Below, piece after piece: positions 18,150-25,613 of a stretch of 64,000 nt of DNA (positions are counted from its first letter, which is position 1; each line of letters begins with the position of its first letter). The DNA is from Erythrobacter fulvus. Lineage in GTDB: Bacteria > Pseudomonadota > Alphaproteobacteria > Sphingomonadales > Sphingomonadaceae. Position numbers and translations under genes: made by a program. The DNA is taken from positions 84,308 through 148,307 of the forward strand of contig NZ_JAQQXQ010000001.1 in the NCBI RefSeq assembly GCF_028595285.1, read 5' to 3'. Under the pieces are notes generated by a model, which did no database searches, had not been told where the DNA came from, and saw only the letters and a program-made list of their open reading frames with translations.

Positions 18150-18428
18150 ATGGGACGAAGAAAGCTGATGCAGCTCGGGGTGGGGATTGCGCTGCTGGCA
18201 GCCTTTCCCTTCGTCGCCCCGGTGGCGCTCACAAAACCTGACCGCGCCACCAGGACACTTCTTGCGCAGGGCTACACCGATGTTCGCACGACGGGCTATG
18301 CCTATTTTGATTGCGGGAAGGGTGACCTTTTCGCGACCGCGTTCGAAGCCACCAGTCCCTCCGGACAGCGCGTCGAAGGGGCTGTTTGTTCGGGGCTGTT
18401 AAAGGGCAACACGGTTCGCCTGGATTGA
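18150..18428 (+). CDS. Small exported or membrane-anchored protein, unknown function
   Basis: 92 residues with a single hydrophobic segment near the N-terminus (LMQLGVGIALLAAFPFVAPVAL), either a signal peptide or an anchor. A short domain follows, with two cysteines (YAYFDCGKGD and EGAVCSGLL) that may form a disulfide. I do not recognise a named family. The start is uncertain: ATG codons at 18132 and 18168 are in frame, and 18168 has the better purine stretch before it. It is divergent from the UbiA operon and converges with the EAL gene. Confidence 0.55.
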   Translation: MGRRKLMQLGVGIALLAAFPFVAPVALTKPDRATRTLLAQGYTDVRTTGYAYFDCGKGDLFATAFEATSPSGQRVEGAVCSGLLKGNTVRLD

Positions 18429-18449
18429 AAAGGGCAAGCAGTCCGGTCC

Positions 18450-19280
18450 CTAGCCGTGTCCCATTCCCCGCGCCGTGCGGGCCAGTGCGATCACACTGTG
18501 GCTCGGCATCGGCCGGGCGCGCAGGTAACCTTGCCAGTAATCGCACCCTTCCGCGGTGATCGCGGCGCGCTGGATCTCGGTCTCGATACCTTCGGCATAG
18601 ATCGCCAGCCCCAGCGCTTTGCCCAGCGCGACGATGGCACGGAATACCGCGAGCGCGGTCGGATCGCCGGGCACGCCCTCAACCATCGCCTTATCGAGCT
18701 TGAGCGCATCCAGCGGCAATTCGCGCAGGTAGCGGAAATTGCAGAACCCCGCACCGAAATCGTCGAGTGCGGTACGGAAACCCAGCTTGCGCAACGCGCC
18801 TAGCGCGGCGGCAGCCTGCTTGAGATTGCGCAGCAGCAGATCCTCGGTGATTTCCAGCATCAGCCGGTGCGGCGCGATTTGCGACTGTCCGATCAGTGCC
18901 GCAAAATCATGGGCGAAGCGCGGATCGCCCAGCTCCTCGGGCGTGATGTTCAGCGACAGGGTGAGATTGTCCGGCCAGGTCGCGGCATCTTCCAGCGCGC
19001 GGGCGACGACGTGGCGCGATAGCGGTGCGACCAGCGCGGCCCGTTCGGCAATCGCGAAAAGATCGCGCGCGCCGATCTCGCCCAGTGAGGGGTGCTGCCA
19101 TCGCGCCAGCGCCTCGGCCCCTACCACGGCCCCGCTGGTGCAGGCGAATTGCGGCTGGAACAGCACTTCGATCTCGCGCCGGTCGAGCGCGCGCAGCAGG
19201 TCGGTTTCGAGCATGCCGGCGCGCACGCCGGGAAAGGTCCCCCGCGTGGCTCCGCGCAATGATGTCAGGCCCTGTTCCAT
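18450..19280 (-). CDS. Stand-alone EAL-domain cyclic-di-GMP phosphodiesterase
   Basis: A 276-residue cytoplasmic protein that is almost entirely one EAL domain with no GGDEF or sensor domain. The catalytic signature looks intact: EALARW, the LEITE metal-binding Glu, ALDDFGAGF, ALKLDK and YAEGIET. It should linearise c-di-GMP. ATG at 19280 is chosen because AAAGGG precedes it; a GTG at 19310 is in frame upstream. No regulatory domain is attached, so any input must come through expression or partners. Confidence 0.87.
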   Translation of the reverse strand: MEQGLTSLRGATRGTFPGVRAGMLETDLLRALDRREIEVLFQPQFACTSGAVVGAEALARWQHPSLGEIGARDLFAIAERAALVAPLSRHVVARALEDAATWPDNLTLSLNITPEELGDPRFAHDFAALIGQSQIAPHRLMLEITEDLLLRNLKQAAAALGALRKLGFRTALDDFGAGFCNFRYLRELPLDALKLDKAMVEGVPGDPTALAVFRAIVALGKALGLAIYAEGIETEIQRAAITAEGCDYWQGYLRARPMPSHSVIALARTARGMGHG

Positions 19281-19431
19281 CCGCGCCCTTTCTGCCACGG
19301 CTTTAGACACGAATCTGTCACTTGGCGTGCATCAATTGCAATCCGCCCAAATCTGGCACATCAGGGCGATCCTCCGGCACGGCGCGGGGGATAAGTGCCA
19401 TGTTCGGCATAGGCATCCTGGAGGGGGATAG

Positions 19432-20226
19432 ATGGCAAGCAACGGCACACCTTTCCAACGGCTGGCGCTGGTTGCGTCTGACACGCCGCGTGCGCAGGAA
19501 GGTTTCGCCGCGCTGTCGGCACAGTGCGAATGGGTGCCGCTGGAACAGGCGGATGCGGTGGTGGTGCTGGGCGGGGACGGCTTCATGCTGCACACGCTCC
19601 ACGCGATGATCGACGCGGGGCGGGTGATCCCGGCCTACGGGATGAACTTCGGCACGGTCGGTTTTCTGATGAACCGTTATGACAAACGCGCAGCGATCGC
19701 CGCGCGGGTGGCCAAGGCGCGGCGCTGGACGATCGCCCCTTTGCGGGTCGAGGCGATCACGCAGGACGGCGAGAGCCACGAGATGTGCGCGATCAACGAA
19801 ATCTCTTTGCTGCGCGAAACCCGCCAGACCGCCAAGATAGAAGTCACCGTGGGCGACCGGGTGCGGATCAACGAACTGGTGTGCGACGGGGTGCTGGTGG
19901 CAACGCCTGCGGGTTCCACCGCCTACAACCTGTCGGCCAATGGCCCGATCCTGCCGCTGGACAGCAAGATGCTGGCCCTGACACCGATCAGCCCGTTCCG
20001 CCCACGGCGCTGGCGCGGCGCGATCCTGCCCGACCGGATGAAAATCATCCTCAAGGTGCTCGACCCGGTCAAACGCCCGGTCGCTGCGGTGGCCGACCAG
20101 AAGGAACTGCGCGACATTGCCGAGGTGCGCCTGCAGATCGCGCAGGATACCGAGCTGACGCTGCTGTTCGATCCGGGCCAGAGCCTTGAGGAACGCATCG
20201 TGGCGGAGCAGTTCATAACCGAATGA
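19432..20226 (+). CDS. nadK: NAD kinase
   Basis: 264 residues, typical of proteobacterial NAD kinase, which phosphorylates NAD to NADP. The GGDG motif is in VVVLGGDGFML and the NE/D substrate motif in CAINEISLLR. The conserved TPAGSTAYNLSANGPI block is complete. A strong GGAGGGGG lies just before the ATG. It is divergent from the EAL gene and followed by tRNA-Asn. Confidence 0.94.
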   Translation: MASNGTPFQRLALVASDTPRAQEGFAALSAQCEWVPLEQADAVVVLGGDGFMLHTLHAMIDAGRVIPAYGMNFGTVGFLMNRYDKRAAIAARVAKARRWTIAPLRVEAITQDGESHEMCAINEISLLRETRQTAKIEVTVGDRVRINELVCDGVLVATPAGSTAYNLSANGPILPLDSKMLALTPISPFRPRRWRGAILPDRMKIILKVLDPVKRPVAAVADQKELRDIAEVRLQIAQDTELTLLFDPGQSLEERIVAEQFITE

Positions 20227-20317
20227 TGGGTGCAGGGAGAGTTTCAAAACCCCCTTGCAATCATCGGCCCTGCCCCATATAGGCGCGCCTCTGCCAGCGG
20301 ACTTGTCTGCCGGTTGC

Positions 20318-20392
20318 TCCCCGATAGCTCAGCGGTAGAGCATTCGACTGTTAATCGAATGGCCGTAGGTTCGAATCCTACTCGGGGAGCCA
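20318..20392 (+). tRNA. tRNA-Asn (GTT)
   Basis: A full cloverleaf with acceptor TCCCCGA / TCGGGGA, the D-arm AGCTCAGCGGTAGAGC, the anticodon loop CTGTTAA (anticodon GTT), the T-arm GGTTCGAATCC and an encoded CCA. It borders a less GC-rich accessory segment; no copy of its 3' end was found later in the window. Confidence 0.97.
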
Positions 20393-20937
20393 TTTTCCTT
20401 CAAAGTCTGACGGAAAATCAGGGTGCTGGACGCAAGGCGCCAAGTATCTCCCTACATTCTTCACCACAGCAGGATGGAAGTAGCCCGCTTGGGCCCCACC
20501 TGTTTTGGGTTCTTCGGCAGCTGGCAAGGCCGCTTTCGGGCGGAAGTCGAAAGCAGAACTATGGACGGGCACGGGCGGGTTTAAGACACGGCTGAATGCC
20601 GCGCCGCCCAAATATCAACTTGCCGCGCGCTGCTTCCATGACCGTGTGATCATCAGACCGCAGACAGCGCCGCCAACTGCTGCTGCGGCACCCCCACTGG
20701 TCCAATCCAAAAGCGTCCGCCCGATAATCTTGAAATATCGGAACAGACCAGCCGGTTAGCGTAGTCTAAGCGCTGTCTTGTTGAAGACGAATTCGCGCTC
20801 AAACATCACGGTATTTGCTTTTGCATCGCCCCGAAAAGGCAAACAATCGACAGATTGTCAGGGCTGCTATATCACTAAGTCTTGGGCAAACGATCCCGGT
20901 CTTTTCGTATGTGGGGTTGGTGGCAATTTGGGGCACA
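20393..20937 (+). other. 545-base gap after tRNA-Asn, no supported gene
   Basis: No open frame here has a credible start and composition. A minus-strand stretch around 20640-20756 could encode a short glycine-rich hydrophobic segment but a stop precedes it with no start codon, so at best it is a remnant. An inverted repeat ACAATC / GATTGT with a 4-base spacer at 20843-20858 lies 79 bases before the TIR gene and could be an operator. Confidence 0.4.
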
Positions 20938-22899
20938 ATGGGCGAACCTGATCAAGTGACAGGCGGCGAGAAGTCAGACTTGAAACAGCGGGGTAGCGAT
21001 GTTTTCCTGAGCTATTCGCGCGATGACCAGCCACGGGCACATCAGGTGCTTGAGGCGCTCGAAGCGGCCGGGGTAAGCGTTTGGTGGGACGCCATGCTCG
21101 AAGGTGGCGCGAGATTCCACCAGGTCACTGAAGCCAATCTTGAAAATGCGTCCGTCGTTGTCGTGCTTTGGTCCGAAATTTCAGTCGCATCGCATTGGGT
21201 GCATGACGAAGCAACACGCGGGCGTGACCGCGGCGTACTTGTCCCGGTCTCGCTTGACGGCACGTTGCCACCGCTTGGCTTTAGACAGTTCCAGTGGATC
21301 GATTTGGCAGGCTGGAACGGCAATGCCGGCGATGCCCGGCTGGGCAAACTGGTTGAAGCGGTAAAGGCAAGACGGGACGGGACTGCGTCAGTGGCTCCGC
21401 CCTTCCTGTCAGCGATGACACCGGCGAAAACATCTGTCAGTCGGAGGGCTGCTCTTGTCGGCGGTGGTGCAGCGCTGGTTGGACTTGCGGGTTTCGGTTC
21501 GTGGCAAGCGGGTCTGTTCGGCGGCGGCGCTGGCAGTGGGTTAAAGCGCGTTGCTGTGATGCCGTTCGATATCCCCGCAGATACGGGGGACCAGACAACG
21601 ATCCTGAAAAGCATCGCAGACGAGATCCGCACTCAGCTATCGCGCAATCGCTTGCTGCACGTCGCGGCTCAAACCTCGTCGCAGGCCCTGGCGAACAGCG
21701 GCAAGACAGCAAGAGGTATCTGCGAAGAACTGAAGGTGGATTACCTTTTGACCGGTGCCGTTGGCCTTGCAAGCAATCGGATCAATATCAGTTGCGAACT
21801 GATTGACGGACAAATTGATCGCACATTGCTGCCCATCAAGGAAAATGTGCCGATTGCAGACATCCTGTCACTTCAAAGCATGATCACCACGCTGATTATC
21901 GATGAATTGGCTGCCAACGACGAGACGAGTGTTAACCTGCGAGCCGGCGGGACTGACAGTGTTGCGGCATACAACGCCTACCTCGAAGGGCGCGAACTGT
22001 TCCTATCTGGAGCCAGCGAAGCCAGTGACAGGGCCGCGCTGGCAAAATTTGAAGAGGCCATTCGCGTCGATCCCAATTTTGCAGCGGCACATACAGCCAA
22101 AAGCAGGCTGCTTGCCCTTATGGGTAATCTTTATGCAGGCCCGAAAGAGCGAGGCCCGATCTATAAAGCGGCAGAAGATTCAGCTCGGAACGCCATCCGC
22201 ATCGCTCCCGATTTTGCGGACGGCTATCTTGAATTGGGATACGTGCTTTCAACCGGTCAACTGAACATGTCGGCCGCGCGCGAACCTTATGAAATGGCCG
22301 CCAAGCTTGGGCCCGGAGATGCGGGGATCATTAGCTCGAGCGGTGTTTTCAAGAGCCGCAATGGTCAATTTGAGACGGCACGATCGGATGTCGAAACTGC
22401 CATCGCGCTCGATCCGCTCAATTCTGCGATGTACCGCTTTGCAGGTTATGTCGAATATAACGCAGGAGAATTCCAAAGAGCTCTCGAATGGTTCCAGAAG
22501 GCACTGGAAATGCGAGAAAACGGTTCGGCACACAAGCTGGTTGGCGAGGCGCAGCTTGCGCTCGGTCAACTGGAACAGGCCCGAGAGAGCTTCAGCAAGG
22601 AACAGCGCCTAGTCTTCCAAAGGACCGGGCTTGCGATTGTCGACTGGTTGCTGGGCGAGCGTTCGCAAGCACAGAAGTACTATGAACAATTGCGTGACGA
22701 GGAGGGAAACAAGAGCCATTACCAATACATGCAAATCGAGGCGCAGTGGGGAAATCTGGATAATGCCGTCTCAGAGCTTGCTGCTGCCTGGAAGTATCAG
22801 GATCCAGGACTGGTGCTGATGCGGGACGATCCGTTGCTTGAACCCATCCGGAGCCATCCAGATTTCAGAGCGATCCTGCGCAAAATCGGCTTCGCCTGA
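20938..22899 (+). CDS. TIR-domain protein with membrane segment, TolB-like domain and TPR repeats
   Basis: 653 residues. Residues 20-130 form a bacterial TIR domain (DVFLSYSRDD, VSVWWDAML, VVVVLWSE), with E91 in SHWVHDEA at the place of the NADase catalytic glutamate. A hydrophobic segment follows at about 168-190, preceded by SRRAAL. A TolB-N/adenylate-cyclase-associated module (VAVMPFDIPADTGDQ...YLLTGAV) comes next, and at least five TPR units make up the rest (for example EEAIRVDPNFAAAHT). The TIR would be cytoplasmic and the TPR part probably on the other side if the segment spans the membrane. The role is unknown; signalling or NAD-depleting defence are both possible. Confidence 0.85.
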   Translation: MGEPDQVTGGEKSDLKQRGSDVFLSYSRDDQPRAHQVLEALEAAGVSVWWDAMLEGGARFHQVTEANLENASVVVVLWSEISVASHWVHDEATRGRDRGVLVPVSLDGTLPPLGFRQFQWIDLAGWNGNAGDARLGKLVEAVKARRDGTASVAPPFLSAMTPAKTSVSRRAALVGGGAALVGLAGFGSWQAGLFGGGAGSGLKRVAVMPFDIPADTGDQTTILKSIADEIRTQLSRNRLLHVAAQTSSQALANSGKTARGICEELKVDYLLTGAVGLASNRINISCELIDGQIDRTLLPIKENVPIADILSLQSMITTLIIDELAANDETSVNLRAGGTDSVAAYNAYLEGRELFLSGASEASDRAALAKFEEAIRVDPNFAAAHTAKSRLLALMGNLYAGPKERGPIYKAAEDSARNAIRIAPDFADGYLELGYVLSTGQLNMSAAREPYEMAAKLGPGDAGIISSSGVFKSRNGQFETARSDVETAIALDPLNSAMYRFAGYVEYNAGEFQRALEWFQKALEMRENGSAHKLVGEAQLALGQLEQARESFSKEQRLVFQRTGLAIVDWLLGERSQAQKYYEQLRDEEGNKSHYQYMQIEAQWGNLDNAVSELAAAWKYQDPGLVLMRDDPLLEPIRSHPDFRAILRKIGFA

Positions 22900-22999
22900 A
22901 GGCCGTCATTGGTGTTCCGTGACACAAACGGCAACTTGTGTTATCCAGAAATCGGGTCGCGAATTTTCTTGAACTGAAGCTCTGGGGGGAGCCAAGAAA

Positions 23000-23170
23000 A
23001 TGAGACGGCACGGTGCGGCCATTTGCCGCGACACAGCCTTGGTCATCATAGGATTGACCGCACTTCTGGCAGCGCCCGGCATCACTCTTGGTTTGATCGA
23101 AGAGGTCAGCAAGACCACTGCCGACATGATGCCGGTTCAATTGGCGAGCGCTGACTACCGGGTCCCTTAG
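23000..23170 (+). CDS. Small single-span membrane or exported protein (56 residues)
   Basis: A short gene preceded by a strong GGGGGGAG at the right distance. The product has a hydrophobic stretch LVIIGLTALLAAPGITLGLI and a polar tail ending DYRVP. It is unlike any family I know. Composition and ribosome-binding site favour a real gene, but its shortness keeps confidence moderate. It follows the TIR-TPR gene by 100 bases on the same strand. Confidence 0.5.
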   Translation: MRRHGAAICRDTALVIIGLTALLAAPGITLGLIEEVSKTTADMMPVQLASADYRVP

Positions 23171-23247
23171 GTGTTGCATCCGGCCAGCTTCGGCAGGCCG
23201 ATCTCCGGCTCGGCAATTCTCGCTTTCGCGGCAGTCAGCCTGGCAGC

Positions 23248-23577
23248 TTATTTGCGACTTTTGCGCGCGGCATAGCGCGCGTCGCGCGCTGCCTTCAGCT
23301 CGGCCTCGGTCCGCTTGGGCAGCGCGGCCTTGATCTTTGCCGCTTTGCTCTCCGCTCGCTGTTCGTCTGCGAGGCGTTGCTTTTCTTCTCTCTGCTGACG
23401 CACCTTTGCGGCCTTGGCGGCGGCAAGCGCTTCGCGCTCCACACGTCGCTTTGCGCGCAATGCCAGCTCGGCTGCATCGAGCTGCGGCGCTGCCTTCAAC
23501 TTCGCCAGAGCCTTTTCCTTCGCCTGCAACGAGGCCGCAGCCCGTTCCTGAAAACTTGGTGCATTGTAACCATTCAT
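23248..23577 (-). CDS. DUF6481-family small basic protein
   Basis: A 109-residue, highly charged Ala/Lys/Arg-rich protein predicted to be one long helix or coiled coil. It starts MNGYNAPSFQERAAAS, the N-terminal signature of a small-protein family common in sphingomonads. The ATG at 23577 follows GGAG. The function is unknown; nucleic-acid or ribosome contact would suit the charge pattern, but that is speculation. Confidence 0.7.
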   Translation of the reverse strand: MNGYNAPSFQERAAASLQAKEKALAKLKAAPQLDAAELALRAKRRVEREALAAAKAAKVRQQREEKQRLADEQRAESKAAKIKAALPKRTEAELKAARDARYAARKSRK

Positions 23578-23638
23578 CTGACGTCTCCTGCCGGACCGCT
23601 CGGGTGCAGCGCGGCTTTCATGTTCAATTGTCGCGCGT

Positions 23639-23839
23639 TCAGCTTTGTTCGGCCGCCGCAAGGCGCGCAGCGCTCCAGGCGCAAGCGGCCGCAGCGCCGA
23701 GTTCAAGCTGGAATGCGCTGATCCGGCCCGCGATATCGGATGCCTTGGCGAACTGGCGTTTGCGTTGATCCTGATGTTCGGCAACCTCGGCGCGCATCAG
23801 CGCCGATTGGTGCGCGGCGTATTCGTGATTGATATCCAT
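23639..23839 (-). CDS. Small helical protein (66 residues), unknown function
   Basis: It begins MDINHEYAAHQSALMRAEVA after a strong GGGAGG ribosome-binding site, and is predicted all-helical with an Ala-rich tail ending ARLAAAEQS. It lies just upstream of the DUF6481 gene on the same strand, and the two may be co-transcribed. No family is recognised. Confidence 0.55.
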   Translation of the reverse strand: MDINHEYAAHQSALMRAEVAEHQDQRKRQFAKASDIAGRISAFQLELGAAAACAWSAARLAAAEQS

Positions 23840-24270
23840 GGTGCGACCTCCCTTGAGGGCACGACGCCCGGTTTGTCTGTGTTGGTGCCTCATCAATCGA
23901 CCATAGCCGCAACCATCCCGCGCAAATCGCGCGCGGAAAGGAAGGCGTAGGGTTGTTGCGGCGAGTGGTGTCGGCGATGCTGCGGCAATGTTGCGCGGTT
24001 CGCCCTGGTGCGGTCGAAGTGTGGACCGCTCGTAATAAAGTTCATGTAGTCTCTGCAAATTAGATTAGCGCGCAGACGGGCCAATCCCGCTGCGGGTCCA
24101 TGCTGCATGAAAAGGAAAATGTGGTCGTCGGAAGCGGTTTCAGAGCTACTTGGCGATTACGCCGAGCCCAAGAACGCCCGAGGCGCCGATCAGATTCCGT
24201 CGCAAGCGACGTGAAGAAATGTTCTTATGAAGCATTATTATAAAATTTCAAGTTAATTCGGCTTCGCGCT
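23840..24270. other. 431-base gap, promoter region of the small-protein pair and 3' flank of the BLUF gene
   Basis: No credible gene seen. A 35-codon plus-strand frame at 24106-24213 lacks support. The part near 24215-24255 is unusually AT-rich for this chromosome. The minus-strand promoter for the small proteins must lie here but could not be placed. Confidence 0.35.
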
Positions 24271-25323
24271 TCAGGCCTTGCGGGTTTGACGAACAAGTTC
24301 GGCCAGACGAACGCTGGTTCCGGCAAGGCCCTTGCGGGCGTGATCCGCCCCTACGGTGCGCGCCGTCGCGGTGGCTTCGGCAAACAGCCGGCCGCCGACC
24401 GATACCACCGTCGGGTGTTCGGAAACGACCAGCCGGCTGTGCTCGATGGTGCTGCGCAGCTGGTCGATGGCGTGCTGGCGCGGCATGGCGTCCGACAGGC
24501 CGATGTCCACCGCATCGGGATGCTGCGCATTCAGCTGGTTGGTCAGTGCCTCCTCGCTTTCGGGGAAGGCCATGTCGACCTGCCATCCCTGCGCCAGAAA
24601 CTGATCGGCCAGAAGCGCGGTGCCGAGCATGTGCTTCTCGCCCGGCGCGGTCGCCAGCAGGATGCTGTAACGGCTGTTGCGGATCGACTGTGCGGACGGG
24701 CTATAACGGATCGCGTGCCCCGCCAGCTGCAACATGCTGAGGCCGATGGTCAGATCAAGTTCGCTGCATCGATCATCAAGCCACGCATCCCCGAGCGCGC
24801 GGCCGGCCGGTTCGATCAGCAGCGAAAGGATCGCCTCACTCGTCCATCCCTGCTCGGCAAAGCCGGCGATCATCGTGTTGATCGCCAGATCATCGGCATT
24901 GAGCGCCAGTTCGACCAGTCGCGCCAGATGCCCGGCCACGGCCGGCGGAATGGCGGGCGGCGCCGCAGCCTCGCGCGGCATATCGGCAAACCGGCCATCG
25001 AGCAGCAGATTCCAGTCCGAGAATACCCGTGCTGCGGTCATATGCTCGCTCAGCACTTCGATATGATTGTGCCGCCCGTCGCGCTCGATCGATGACCACA
25101 GCTCGGCCACGGCCTTGGGCGGACCTTCGAGAGTCTGGAGAAAACAGCCCTTTTCGAACAATAGCATGCCCGTCACATCGAGGCTGCGGTTCCGGGCGCG
25201 GGCCTTGCCGGCGAGCAGATCGAGGTCGCTTGCACGCGGGGCAGCGGTGGCGACGCTTTTGTATGTCAGCGACGCGATCCACCCTGTGGGGCCTTTCGGC
25301 CTTTGCGTTTCGTCAACCGGCAT
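24271..25323 (-). CDS. BLUF photoreceptor with C-terminal B12/heme-binding-like (SCHIC) domain, AppA-like
   Basis: 350 residues. Residues 14-110 form a BLUF flavin blue-light sensor with the photocycle residues at the same numbers as in Rhodobacter AppA: Y21, N45, Q63 and W104. AppA His44 is Arg here and Met106 is Leu. From about residue 125 a helical bundle and Rossmann-like part follow, with GEKHMLG (E229, H231, G234) in the place of the cobalamin DxHxxG motif. AppA uses such a domain for heme and, through its BLUF domain, releases the photosynthesis repressor PpsR. The Cys-rich AppA tail is absent. GGGAGAGGA precedes the ATG. Confidence 0.85.
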   Translation of the reverse strand: MPVDETQRPKGPTGWIASLTYKSVATAAPRASDLDLLAGKARARNRSLDVTGMLLFEKGCFLQTLEGPPKAVAELWSSIERDGRHNHIEVLSEHMTAARVFSDWNLLLDGRFADMPREAAAPPAIPPAVAGHLARLVELALNADDLAINTMIAGFAEQGWTSEAILSLLIEPAGRALGDAWLDDRCSELDLTIGLSMLQLAGHAIRYSPSAQSIRNSRYSILLATAPGEKHMLGTALLADQFLAQGWQVDMAFPESEEALTNQLNAQHPDAVDIGLSDAMPRQHAIDQLRSTIEHSRLVVSEHPTVVSVGGRLFAEATATARTVGADHARKGLAGTSVRLAELVRQTRKA

Positions 25324-25613
25324 ATTCCTCTCCCATCCGGGCGACGAGGAACATCGGCAATCAAGGCGCAGCTATGCCACGCCAAGCAGTCCGGCAGACG
25401 ATCCCCATCCGCCCCAAATCTGTTTGTCCGGCGCGATCCTTGATAAGAGCGGCGCCGACCAGCACCGTCAGCTTCTTCCCTGATGCGACTATCGTCAAGC
25501 GGCAATTCGTGAAACGCCGTCGGCGAGCTGCCGACTGACAGCGCCAATAGGGTTTCTTTTAGGCGGAAAACCCCCCATGCTTGCATCAAGGCGCGCAGAC
25601 ATTGGGGAAAATA

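Noticed and set aside
20505..20759. An 84-codon plus-strand frame after tRNA-Asn
   Set aside because: TTG start without a ribosome-binding site, and composition unlike a protein.
24106..24213. A 35-codon plus-strand frame starting MKRKMWSSEAVSELLG
   Set aside because: Weak ribosome-binding site, no recognisable feature and no supporting context.
20318..24270. A complete integrative element using tRNA-Asn as attachment site
   Set aside because: No integrase and no second copy of the tRNA 3' end was found; only the composition change and accessory genes remain, so only a remnant can be suggested.
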